Source: Bryobacteraceae bacterium
GTDB lineage: Bacteria; Acidobacteriota; Terriglobia; Bryobacterales; Bryobacteraceae
Direction: 5' to 3'
NCBI GenBank assembly: GCA_947458745.1
Contig: CANGYQ010000007.1
Coordinates: forward strand, 62,001 to 126,000
DNA length: 64,000 bases
Shown here: positions 46,284 through 55,093 of the stretch, one piece after another
Numbering within the stretch: the first letter of the stretch is position 1
How the letters are laid out: every line of letters starts with the position of its first letter
Position numbers and translations under genes: made by a program
The notes under the pieces: model-generated
Database searches by the model: none
Told to the model about the DNA's origin: nothing
What the model saw: only the letters and a program-made list of their open reading frames with translations

Positions 46284-49200
46284 TTAGAAGTAGAGCTTCA
46301 AAGCAATCTGCAAGCGGCGCGGCTGGTTGATCTGGTTGCGCCAAACGCCGAAGTTGGGGTCCTGCAACGTCTGGGCCCCACCGACGCCGCCCCACAATAC
46401 GCGGTTGAAGGCGTTGAAAGCTTCGCCGCGGAGGTTGAAGCGGATCTTCTCGGTGAAGTTGAAGTCCTTGGCGATGGAGAAGTTCTCGCTCAAGTTCGGC
46501 AGGAACCGGAAGTTCGGGTTAAAGCGCGTCATGTTGCCCAACCGGTCCGTTGGCTGATCAGGGAACGCGGCGCGGCTGATGTAGGTCTCCTTGAAGGGAT
46601 CAAAGCGATCACCGGCCGGCTTGGTCCGCCAACCTTCGTAGCTGGAAACGGTGGGCCGGTTGGCTCCGCCAAAGTAGGGGAAGCTGACCGTGGTGCCGAT
46701 GCCAACGGGCGTGCCGGAGCTATACACCTGCACGCCACCCAGGCGCCAACCGCCCAGGACGACGTTGCCCAATCCCCCGGCATTCATGTACTTGCGTCCC
46801 TTGCCGAACGGCAGCTCATAGACGTAGCTGAACTTCAGGTTGTGCGTTTGGTCCAGCTGGCCGATCGAGTATTCCAGCGAGCGGTTGTTCTGGTCCATGG
46901 CCGCGCCACCCACCCAGGCCGAATCCGCATCGGTGAGGATCTTCGAGAACACATAGCTGGTCAGGAAGGTCAGTCCGCTCGAATAACGCTTTTCCAGCTT
47001 CAGCACGAAGGCATGATACTTGCTCGATCCGCTGCGGTCGCCATTGCCGCCCGCCGTGTCGATAGTGCTGTATTGCGGGAACGGCCGCCTCGACCACGCC
47101 ACACTCAAGTTGTCACGGAAGCTGGCAAAGGGCTTGGTGAGCCCCGCCGCCTGGGCCGCCGCCGAGCTGATCGGCGAGTTCAACAACGTCCGGCCTGCCG
47201 CGGTGAAGGGGCTTAAATTCGCCGGCAGCGACGCCAGGTTCAGCTGGTTGTAATTCAACAAGCCGGCCTGCAGGTGCGTGCCGCGCACGTAGTTGTAGCC
47301 GACTTCCAGCACCGTGTCTTTGTTGATCTGACGCTGGAGATTGAAGGTGTAAGTCAGGTTCTCCGGCGCGCGGCTGACTTCATTGCCTTGCCACCAGGGC
47401 TGTGAGTTGTAGTTGTTGAAATCCGGCACCAGGAACGGCGGCTTCGGCCAGGCCGGGAAGCCGTTCTGCAGTTGGAAGGTGGGCACAAAGCCCTGCGGGT
47501 CCACCTGCGGGGTGTCGTAGATCTGCACAAATCCCTGGAAGTGCGTGGAGCCACCAACGGCGCGCACTGCACCAAAGGTACGCGCGGCTCCGGCGCGAAT
47601 CACGGTCTTGTCATTCAAGCTATAGGCCAGCGACAAACGCGGACCCCAGCCGCCATACCAGGTATCCACCAGCCGCCGCCGCCCCTCGCGGCCTTCACCC
47701 GTGCCCGCAAACACCAGCGCCCCCGGGCGGCCATTGGCACCCGGATTGGGGCGCGTGGGGTTGAAGTCACTGAACTGATCGTTGGCCGAATAGGGCGAAA
47801 TGTTCACGTCATAACGAATGCCATAATTGATGGTCAACTTCTGGTTGATCCGCCAGTCATCCTGGAAGTAGCCGCCATAATACGGGAACCGTTGCGCGAC
47901 ATAGCGCGGCGTGTGGATGTTGCCGGTCACCGCCCCGCCCAGCATGAAGCTGGCAAAGCCGGATCCGGTCAGGTTCGCCAAGTCACCCAACTGCCCGGTC
48001 ACGCGCCGGTTGAAGGATGCCTGCCCCATGATGTTCTGCTGGCCAAAGCCGCTGTAGTTCACCATTTCATACAGGCCGCCCATCTTGAAGCTGTGCTTGC
48101 CTTTGATCCAGCTAAAGTCGTCATTGAACGAATAGACGGCGTTGTCAGAGCCATTGTCGGAAGGGCCGCCCCAGCTGTTAAAGTCGGCCAGCGAGACGTT
48201 TAGCAGGTTGTTGTTGCAGTCCGGAACGTTGCCCAAACAGACGGTATCTTTCCAGGGCCGCGCACCCACGGCCAACGCCCGGTTGATTTCGCGCCAGTCA
48301 TTGCCACCAGCAAAGAAGCGGTTGATCTTGTTGGAGCTAATCGTCCAATCCCAGCTGATGCGGTACTGTTTGCTGGTGGTGTTGTTGTAGTTGTTGCCAT
48401 TCAGGAACCCGGGCAACCCAATCGGACCGGCTGCACCTGGGGCGCTGGAACGCTTATTGTCGGAGTAGTAGAAGCTCATGCGGTGCTTCTCGTTAAAGTT
48501 GTGATCGCCGCGGATGCTGAACTTATCCCACGGTGCCACCTGGGTGCCCGTCTGGATGTAGTTGTTGCGCACATAGGCGGAAGTGCCCGGAGTGATGCCG
48601 GCCACATTCGGTAACGCCGTCTGCCCAATGGGGCTCATCGCCCGGAAGATGCTGTCAAACCGCGCCGCCGGAATCTGGTTGTTCGGGAACGGTGAGCGGC
48701 TGCCCGATGCACCCGTGGTGGGATCGAAAATGGTAATCCGGTTGTTGTTGTTATCCACCCAGTTATTGAAGTTGCCGTCGTAGAACTCCCGGGGAGCCAC
48801 CGACAGGAAGCTGGGGTTGGCACCCTCGCGGTTGCGGAATCCTTCATAGGAGACAAAGAAGAACGACTTATTCTTGCCGTTGTAAATCTTCGGGATCCAG
48901 ATGGGGCCGCCAAAGGTGCCGCCGAAATCATGCTGCTTGTAGACGGGCTTGCGAGTGGCCTTGTTGTAGAAGCCAGCGTCCAGCGCGTCATTGCGCAAAA
49001 ACTCAAAAAGATTGCCGTGGAACTCATTGGTGCCAGATTTAGAGACGAAGCTCATCTGGCCGCCTTGGGCACGGCCGTACTCGGCCTTGAAGCCATTGGA
49101 ATCCACGGTGAACTCGCTGATGGCATCCAGCGAGGGCGTATTCATGGCCGCCCATTGCGTTTGCAGAGCGCGCCCGGTGTTCGAGGAAACGCCGTCCAGC

Positions 49201-49754
49201 GAAACGCCGTAGGTGGCCGCCTGACCGCCGCCAATCGAGAAGTTGTTATTGCCGTCATTTGGGGCCTTCACTTCCGGTGCCAGCAGGGCAAGGTCAAAGG
49301 GCGAACGGAGCTGGCCGCCGACAACCAGCGGCAACTGGTCCACCAGCCGGTTGGCCACGGCGGTCTGAATGCGGGCATTCTCGGTTTGCACCTGCACCCC
49401 GGTAGCAGCCACTTCGATGGCCTGTTGCGTCGTGCCCACTTCCAGCGTGATATCGAGACGGGCCGTACCGGACGCCGAGACAATGATGTCCTTGGCGACG
49501 GCAGCCTTAAAGCCCTGCTTCTCCACCCGCACTGTATAGGTGCCGATCTCGAGCGACGGCAGCGTGTAGTCACCCGATGAAGCGGAGGTCACCCTGGTGA
49601 TGGCACTGGTTTCAGTACGCGTCGCTGTGATGGACGCATCGGGGATAATCGCGCCGCTTGAATCCTTAACGACACCCGTAATCAGGCCGCGGTCCTGTTG
49701 GGCATTCAGCAGCGTGCAGGCCGTAGCGGCCAGCAGAAGCAAACGTGACTTCAT
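46284..49754 (-). CDS. TonB-dependent receptor, Oar/CarboxypepD_reg-like type
   Basis: This outer-membrane receptor has 1156 residues from the ATG at 49754, which follows GAGGAG. A signal peptide (about 1-18) is followed by a carboxypeptidase-regulatory domain (GVVKDSSGAIIPDASITATRT, about 25-105), then a plug-like region (LPLVVGGQLRSPFDLALLAPEV) and a very long beta-barrel ending in an aromatic residue (ALKLYF). Acidobacterial Oar-like receptors usually handle glycans or peptides. No partner lipoprotein (SusD-type) is adjacent, so the ligand is unknown. Confidence 0.9.
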   Translation of the reverse strand: MKSRLLLLAATACTLLNAQQDRGLITGVVKDSSGAIIPDASITATRTETSAITRVTSASSGDYTLPSLEIGTYTVRVEKQGFKAAVAKDIIVSASGTARLDITLEVGTTQQAIEVAATGVQVQTENARIQTAVANRLVDQLPLVVGGQLRSPFDLALLAPEVKAPNDGNNNFSIGGGQAATYGVSLDGVSSNTGRALQTQWAAMNTPSLDAISEFTVDSNGFKAEYGRAQGGQMSFVSKSGTNEFHGNLFEFLRNDALDAGFYNKATRKPVYKQHDFGGTFGGPIWIPKIYNGKNKSFFFVSYEGFRNREGANPSFLSVAPREFYDGNFNNWVDNNNNRITIFDPTTGASGSRSPFPNNQIPAARFDSIFRAMSPIGQTALPNVAGITPGTSAYVRNNYIQTGTQVAPWDKFSIRGDHNFNEKHRMSFYYSDNKRSSAPGAAGPIGLPGFLNGNNYNNTTSKQYRISWDWTISSNKINRFFAGGNDWREINRALAVGARPWKDTVCLGNVPDCNNNLLNVSLADFNSWGGPSDNGSDNAVYSFNDDFSWIKGKHSFKMGGLYEMVNYSGFGQQNIMGQASFNRRVTGQLGDLANLTGSGFASFMLGGAVTGNIHTPRYVAQRFPYYGGYFQDDWRINQKLTINYGIRYDVNISPYSANDQFSDFNPTRPNPGANGRPGALVFAGTGEGREGRRRLVDTWYGGWGPRLSLAYSLNDKTVIRAGAARTFGAVRAVGGSTHFQGFVQIYDTPQVDPQGFVPTFQLQNGFPAWPKPPFLVPDFNNYNSQPWWQGNEVSRAPENLTYTFNLQRQINKDTVLEVGYNYVRGTHLQAGLLNYNQLNLASLPANLSPFTAAGRTLLNSPISSAAAQAAGLTKPFASFRDNLSVAWSRRPFPQYSTIDTAGGNGDRSGSSKYHAFVLKLEKRYSSGLTFLTSYVFSKILTDADSAWVGGAAMDQNNRSLEYSIGQLDQTHNLKFSYVYELPFGKGRKYMNAGGLGNVVLGGWRLGGVQVYSSGTPVGIGTTVSFPYFGGANRPTVSSYEGWRTKPAGDRFDPFKETYISRAAFPDQPTDRLGNMTRFNPNFRFLPNLSENFSIAKDFNFTEKIRFNLRGEAFNAFNRVLWGGVGGAQTLQDPNFGVWRNQINQPRRLQIALKLYF

Positions 49755-49949
49755 AAAACTCCTCTGGTAAAGCAATCTGGCGAAGAAGATATCACAACTT
49801 GAATGGCAACATAAAGGCCACCATCATGAAACAGTTCGCAGACCGGTATCCGGCGGTGATCACCAACAACATCTGTGACTTCGCCCGGACCGGCCTGGAG
49901 TTGCCAGATGCGCTTGGAAAAACTGACCCCAGTTTGGCCTGCGGCACGC

Positions 49950-49955
49950 TACAAT
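49950..49955 (+). promoter_or_regulatory. Candidate -10 box of the imuA operon
   Basis: TACAAT lies 22 bases before the imuA ATG. Transcription would begin near 49962, giving an almost leaderless mRNA, in agreement with the lack of a ribosome binding site. No convincing -35 box is seen. Confidence 0.4.
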
Positions 49956-49960
49956 CTCTA

Positions 49961-49980
49961 TAGGCGAACAAATGGCGAAA
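49961..49980 (+). promoter_or_regulatory. Candidate LexA box over the imuA start
   Basis: TAGGCGAACAAATGGCGAAA has the core GAAC-N7-GAAA (49966-49980). The reverse complement of the lexA promoter has the same 20 bases except at two positions. Alphaproteobacterial LexA binds a GAAC-N7-GAAC-type direct repeat, and imuA-imuB-dnaE2 is a classic LexA target there. The box covers the predicted transcription start and the ATG. Confidence 0.65.
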
Positions 49981-50640
49981 CCAGCGAACGCAAAACTCGA
50001 CCTCCCCCGTCCCCTGCCCCTCCGGCAAACCGCATCCGATCTGCTCCCCTACCGCAGCCTGGACCCGCTGCTGCCGGGGCTGCCGCGGGGGGCGATCACG
50101 GAGATCGTGGGGGCAGCCTCGTCCGGGCGGACGGCGGTGATGCAGTCCATGCTCGCGACGGCGACCCGCGGCGGCGAGGTGTGCGCCGTCGTCGATACGC
50201 ATGTCGCTTTTGACCCGCAGTCCGCTCGGTTGGCGGAGGCCGATCTGGGGAAGTTGCTGTGGGTGCAGTGCGCGCACCAGGTAGACAAGGCCATGCGGGC
50301 GGCGGACATGATTCTGCATGCGGGCGGCTTTGGCCTGGTGGTGCTGGACCTGGCCGATGCTCCGGTGGCGGCCACCCAGCGCATCCCCACCTCGCACTGG
50401 TACCGGTTCCAGCGGGCAGTGGAGCATACGCCCACAGTGTTGATCGTACTGGGCACCCAGTCGCTCGCTCGCGCCTGTGCCGCGCGGCAGATCGAACTGA
50501 CCCCGCAGAGCCCGGTGTGGCAAGGCCGGACGCCGTTCGCGCTGCTGGAAGGCCTGGAGCTGGAGGCTGGTCTGCGCAAGCCGGTTCTGACGCAGAAGCT
50601 GACGCTGGAAGCCCGCCTGCCCGCCACCCTGGGAGCGTAA
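49972..50640 (+). CDS. imuA: ImuA-like protein (RecA/SulA-fold), mutasome component
   Basis: ImuA works with ImuB and DnaE2 in damage-induced mutagenic DNA synthesis. The 222-residue RecA-like protein has LPGLPRGAITEIVG and a modified Walker A, GAASSGRTA, near residues 47-55, in which the canonical Lys is replaced by Arg. RecA-type motifs follow (FGLVVLDLADAP, TVLIVLGTQSLARACAARQIEL). The ATG has no ribosome binding site. It heads the imuA-imuB-dnaE2 cassette and lies under the putative LexA box. Confidence 0.87.
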   Translation: MAKPANAKLDLPRPLPLRQTASDLLPYRSLDPLLPGLPRGAITEIVGAASSGRTAVMQSMLATATRGGEVCAVVDTHVAFDPQSARLAEADLGKLLWVQCAHQVDKAMRAADMILHAGGFGLVVLDLADAPVAATQRIPTSHWYRFQRAVEHTPTVLIVLGTQSLARACAARQIELTPQSPVWQGRTPFALLEGLELEAGLRKPVLTQKLTLEARLPATLGA

Positions 50641-50646
50641 GCCGCC

Positions 50647-51924
50647 ATGTTCGCCTGCTTGTTTGGATCGTCGCCCCTGCTGGCCGAACTGGCCGGGCAG
50701 TTCTCGCCCTTGCTGGAGCTGACCGCCCCCGATACGGTAGTCTTCTCGCTGGCTGGCTTGGCACGCCTGTTCGGCGATACGCACCAGTTGGCCTCTGAAG
50801 TGTCGCGTCGCGGGCAGACGATGGGCATTCAAGCCAATCTGGCTATCGCTCGCAACCCGGACGCCGCCGTCGTCGCGGCACGACATCTGCGGGGCGTCAC
50901 CATCATCGCGCCCGGTGATGAAGCGGCGGTGTTGGGGCGCATCGCCATCCACCATCTGCCAGCGGACCCGGTGCTGATCGACACCCTGCTCAGTTGGGGT
51001 ATCCGCACTTTTGGCGAATTTGCCGCGCTACCCGCGATGGGGATAGCGGAGCGGCTGGGCGAAGCGGGAACACGGCTGCGCCTGCTGGCCTGCGGGCAAC
51101 TTTCCCGACCGCTGCAAGTGGCGGCGCCCCCCGAAGACTACACCGCCCGGCAGGAGTTGGAGCATCCGGTGGAACTGCTGGAGCCACTGCTATTCGTCGT
51201 CTCCGCGCTGGTGCGGGACCTCACCGCTCGCCTGGCGCGGCAGTCGCTCTCCACTAACCGCATCACGCTGAAGTTCACGCTGGCCAAGGGGGAGCAACGG
51301 ACAAGGTCGCTCGAATTCCCGGTCGCCTTACGGGACCCGATGGTCTTGCTGAAGCAAGTGCAGCTGGATCTCGAAGCCCACCCAGTGAAGGCGGTGATCC
51401 AAGCTTTGGAGGTGATGCTGCATCCGGCCGAGACACGGTCACGCCAGGATGGGCTGTTCGTCCCCACCGCACCGGAGCCCGAAAAGCTGCAACTGCTGAT
51501 CGCGCGGCTAGGTGCGCTGGTGGGGCCCGAGCAGGTCGGCACGCCCGCTCTGCTGGACACGCATCGGCCGGATGCCTATCAGTTGCGGCCCTGCGCCTTT
51601 GAACCTTTGCCGGGCATGGTGGTAAAAGAACCCGGCACGTTAACCAAGCCCAACCTGCAGCTGGCCTTCCGCTACTTCCGCCCGCCGCTCGAAGCCGCCG
51701 TGGAGTTGCAGCATGGCACACCCCGCCGCGTCCGGTCACAGAAGGTGGCCGGGGTGGTCTGCCAGACCGCGGGCCCGTGGCGGACCTCGGGCGAATGGTG
51801 GGCCTCCACTGCCTGGAGCCGCGATGAATGGGATATCGCGCTTGATTCGGGCGGCCTCTACCGGCTCTATTGCGTGCATGCGCCGCAACGGGCGAACTGG
51901 TTCCTCGATGGCAGCTACGACTGA
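50647..51924 (+). CDS. imuB: ImuB: Y-family polymerase-like protein without catalytic residues
   Basis: ImuB is an inactive Y-family polymerase that links ImuA, the clamp and DnaE2. The 425-residue protein starts MFACLFGSSPLLAEL, lacking the metal-binding Asp-x-Asp of active DinB proteins. Family features are DTVVFSLAGLARLFGD, ANLAIARNPDAAVVAARH, a helix-hairpin-helix-like segment (GIRTFGEFAALPAMGIAERLG) and the ImuB C-terminal domain with WWASTAWSRDEW. It starts 6 bases after imuA. Its stop overlaps the dnaE2 start by one base (TGATG). Confidence 0.92.
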   Translation: MFACLFGSSPLLAELAGQFSPLLELTAPDTVVFSLAGLARLFGDTHQLASEVSRRGQTMGIQANLAIARNPDAAVVAARHLRGVTIIAPGDEAAVLGRIAIHHLPADPVLIDTLLSWGIRTFGEFAALPAMGIAERLGEAGTRLRLLACGQLSRPLQVAAPPEDYTARQELEHPVELLEPLLFVVSALVRDLTARLARQSLSTNRITLKFTLAKGEQRTRSLEFPVALRDPMVLLKQVQLDLEAHPVKAVIQALEVMLHPAETRSRQDGLFVPTAPEPEKLQLLIARLGALVGPEQVGTPALLDTHRPDAYQLRPCAFEPLPGMVVKEPGTLTKPNLQLAFRYFRPPLEAAVELQHGTPRRVRSQKVAGVVCQTAGPWRTSGEWWASTAWSRDEWDIALDSGGLYRLYCVHAPQRANWFLDGSYD

Positions 51925-54900
51925 TGTATGCCGAACTGCACGCCCGCTCCGCCTTCAGCTTTCTGGAAGGCGTAACGCTGCCAGAAGATCTGGTGGCGGA
52001 AGCGGCGCGCCTGGAAATGCCGGCCGTAGCGATGCTGGACCGCGACAATCTCTCCGGCGCGGTCCGCTTCCATAAGGCCGCGGTGAAGGCCGGGCTGCGC
52101 GCCATCATCGGCGCCGAAGTGACAGCGGTGGAAGGCTTCCGCTACCCGCTGATCGCCGAAACCCGGCGTGGCTACCAGAACCTGTGCCGCCTGCTGAGCA
52201 CGATCAAACTGAACGGCCAACCCGGTGCCACGCGAGCAGACATTGAGCAGCACGCTGAAGGCCTGATCTGCCTGACGCGCGGGGTCCACCGGCCTCTCGA
52301 ACAACTGGTGGACACCTTTGGCCGCTCAAACGTCTACGTCGAACTGCAACGCCATCTCCACCGCGAGGAAGAAGCGCTGAACCGCGCCGACGTGGAAGCG
52401 GCGCGCCGCTGGAAGCTACCCCTGCTGGCCACCAATGGCATCAATCACGCCACGCCGCCCGAACGCCAACTGGCCGACACGCTCACCGCCATCCGCCACC
52501 GCACCACGATCCAGCGCGCCGGAAAACTGCTGGCCCGCAATGCCGAGCGGCACCTGAAACCCGCCGCTGAAATGCAGCGCCTGTTCGCCGACCGGCCGGA
52601 GGCCATCAGCAACTCGCTCGAACTGGCGCAGCGCGTCACCTACTCGCTGGCCAAACTGGGCTATGAGTTCCCCCGCTATCCCGTGGGGCCGGGCGAGACC
52701 ATGAACTCCTTCCTGCGCCAGCGCGTCGATGAAGGCGCGCACGACCGCTTCCGGCCGTATCATGAACGGGCCCGCCGCCAGATGGAGCGCGAACTGGCTT
52801 TGATCGAAAAGCTCGACCTGGCCGGCTACTTCCTGATCGTCTGGGACATCGTCCAGTTCTGCCGCCGCCAGGGAATCATGGTGCAGGGGCGCGGCTCGGC
52901 CGCTAATAGCGCGGTCTGCTACGCGCTGGGCATCACGGCTGTCGACCCCATCGCCATGGACCTGCTGTTTGAGCGCTTCCTGTCGGAGAACCGCGGCGAG
53001 TGGCCCGACATCGATGTCGACCTGCCCAGCGGCGACGACCGTGAGCAAGTGATCCAATACGTCTACCGCCGCTACGGCCAACTGGGCGCGGCCATGACGG
53101 CCAACGTCATCACCTACCAGGGCCGCTCCGCCGTGCGCGATGTCGGCAAAGCGCTGGGCTTCAACGAAGAGGTGTTGGGCCGGTTATCCAAGCTCTCCTC
53201 ACGCGGCGGCTGGGAGCATGCGCAAGAAACGCCAGCAGAAGAGCAGGCCGGCAAGCTGGAACAGCAACTGCGCGCCGCTGGTCTAGACCGCCAGCATCCG
53301 CTGGTGAGCAAGCTGGTCGCGCTCTCCAGCCAGATCCAAGACCTGCCGCGCCACCTGGGCCAACACTCCGGCGGCATGGTGATCTGCCAAGGCCAACTGG
53401 ATGCGATCGTCCCGCTGCAACCGGCCACCATGCCCGGCCGCGTGATCGTGCAATGGGACAAGGAAGATTGCGCCGACATGGGCATCATCAAGGTGGACCT
53501 GCTGGGCCTGGGCATGATGGCCGTACTGCGCGATTCCGTCAACCTGATCCGCGACCATTACCGCGAAGAAGTGGACCTGGCTCAGATCCCGAAGACGGAC
53601 CCCAAGGTCTATCAAGCCTTGCAGCAGGCCGACACGGTGGGCATGTTCCAGGTGGAAAGCCGCGCCCAAATCTCCTTTCTGCCGCAGATGAAGCCGCAGC
53701 ATTTTTACGACATCGTGGTGCAGGTGGCCATCATCCGCCCCGGCCCGATCGTGGGCAAGATGCTGCATCCTTATCTCCGCCGCCGCCAGGGCATGGAGCC
53801 CGCGACGTCGCTGCATCCGTCGCTGGATGAAGTGCTGAAGCGGACGCTGGGCGTGCCGCTGTTCCAGGAACAGCTATTGCGCATGGCCATGATCGCGGCG
53901 GACTTCACTGGCAGCGAGGCGGAGGAATTGCGCCGGGCCATGGGCTTCAAACGCAGCCAGCAACGCATGGCGGAGATCGACGTGCGCTTGCGCGAAGGCA
54001 TGACACGCAAAGGTATCGATCAGGCCGCGCAGGACGCCATTGTGCTCTCCATCACGTCGTTCGCCCTGTACGGCTTTCCCGAATCGCACGCCATCAGCTT
54101 CGCCTTGATCGCCTATGCCAGCGCGTACTTAAAGTGCCATTATCTGGCGGCCTTCACGGCGGCGATCCTGAACAATCAACCGATGGGCTTTTACAACTCC
54201 TTCACGCTCATCAAAGACGCCCAGCGGCACGGGCTGCGCTTTCAGCCGGTGGACGTGACGCAGTCGGATTGGCTGTGCACGCTCGAACAACATGCCGGTG
54301 TTTGGCACGTGCGCCTGGGCTTCAACTACGTGAAGGGCTTCCGCCACCTGACCGCCAGCAACATCACCCACGCCCGCGCGCAGCGCCAATTCTCGAGCAT
54401 CGACAACCTCATCCAGCGCACCGCCATCTCCCGCGAGGAACTGAAGTCGCTAGCGGAGCTGGGTGCTCTGAATCACATTGGCCGCGAAACGCCCGGCACC
54501 ACTCAGCACCGTCGCGGAGCGCTCTGGCAATCGGAACTGGCCCTGCGGCCCGCAGGCGAGCTGTTCGAGCAACTGGACTCAAACCCCCAGCCTTCGCCAC
54601 TCGCGCCCATGACGCTGGAAGAACGCCTCAGCTCCGACTTCCGCCGCTCCGGCTTGACCATTGGCGCGCACCCGATGCGCCTACACCGTGAAACCCTGGC
54701 CCACCTGAACGTCGTGACGGCCGCGCAAGTCCGGTATCTCCCGGACCACAAACCCATCCGCGTCGCGGGAGCCGTCATCTGCCGTCAGCAACCCTCGACG
54801 GCCAAAGGCTTCGTCTTCCTGAGCCTGGAAGACGAAACCGGCATCGTCAACGTCATCTTCCAACCCGACTTATACGCCCGCCACAAACTCACCGTCCTGG

Positions 54901-55028
54901 GCCACCCGGCGCTAATAATAGACGGCATCCTCCAAAACCAACGCGGCGTGGCGTCGGTGAAGGCGAGCGATGTGCGGGCCATGGAGGCGGCTCCGGTAGC
55001 CGCCGGGCGGTCGCATGATTTTTGTTAG
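51924..55028 (+). CDS. dnaE2: Error-prone DNA polymerase III alpha subunit DnaE2
   Basis: DnaE2 is the translesion polymerase of the mutasome. The 1034-residue protein begins MYAELHARSAFSFLEGV (PHP domain). The C-family catalytic region has GRGSAANSAVCYALGI, the PDIDVDLP Asp pair at about residues 361-368, and QVAIIRPGPIVGKM downstream. The C-terminal OB-type domain with ETGIVNVIFQP is present. The ATG at 51924 shares a base with the imuB stop. It is the last gene of the cassette. Confidence 0.95.
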   Translation: MYAELHARSAFSFLEGVTLPEDLVAEAARLEMPAVAMLDRDNLSGAVRFHKAAVKAGLRAIIGAEVTAVEGFRYPLIAETRRGYQNLCRLLSTIKLNGQPGATRADIEQHAEGLICLTRGVHRPLEQLVDTFGRSNVYVELQRHLHREEEALNRADVEAARRWKLPLLATNGINHATPPERQLADTLTAIRHRTTIQRAGKLLARNAERHLKPAAEMQRLFADRPEAISNSLELAQRVTYSLAKLGYEFPRYPVGPGETMNSFLRQRVDEGAHDRFRPYHERARRQMERELALIEKLDLAGYFLIVWDIVQFCRRQGIMVQGRGSAANSAVCYALGITAVDPIAMDLLFERFLSENRGEWPDIDVDLPSGDDREQVIQYVYRRYGQLGAAMTANVITYQGRSAVRDVGKALGFNEEVLGRLSKLSSRGGWEHAQETPAEEQAGKLEQQLRAAGLDRQHPLVSKLVALSSQIQDLPRHLGQHSGGMVICQGQLDAIVPLQPATMPGRVIVQWDKEDCADMGIIKVDLLGLGMMAVLRDSVNLIRDHYREEVDLAQIPKTDPKVYQALQQADTVGMFQVESRAQISFLPQMKPQHFYDIVVQVAIIRPGPIVGKMLHPYLRRRQGMEPATSLHPSLDEVLKRTLGVPLFQEQLLRMAMIAADFTGSEAEELRRAMGFKRSQQRMAEIDVRLREGMTRKGIDQAAQDAIVLSITSFALYGFPESHAISFALIAYASAYLKCHYLAAFTAAILNNQPMGFYNSFTLIKDAQRHGLRFQPVDVTQSDWLCTLEQHAGVWHVRLGFNYVKGFRHLTASNITHARAQRQFSSIDNLIQRTAISREELKSLAELGALNHIGRETPGTTQHRRGALWQSELALRPAGELFEQLDSNPQPSPLAPMTLEERLSSDFRRSGLTIGAHPMRLHRETLAHLNVVTAAQVRYLPDHKPIRVAGAVICRQQPSTAKGFVFLSLEDETGIVNVIFQPDLYARHKLTVLGHPALIIDGILQNQRGVASVKASDVRAMEAAPVAAGRSHDFC

Positions 55029-55093
55029 CGCCATTTCACACCCGGTGCCACGCACCACATTCAACAACATCTCATCGCAGTACAATCACCTCC

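Noticed and set aside
46275-47216. A 313-codon open frame on the plus strand opposite the TonB-receptor 3' half
   Set aside because: Antisense shadow of the receptor barrel; no family resemblance.
49792-50955. A 387-codon open frame on the minus strand across imuA and the start of imuB
   Set aside because: Antisense to genes with clear family motifs. The product is Arg/Gly/Gln-rich without recognisable domains.
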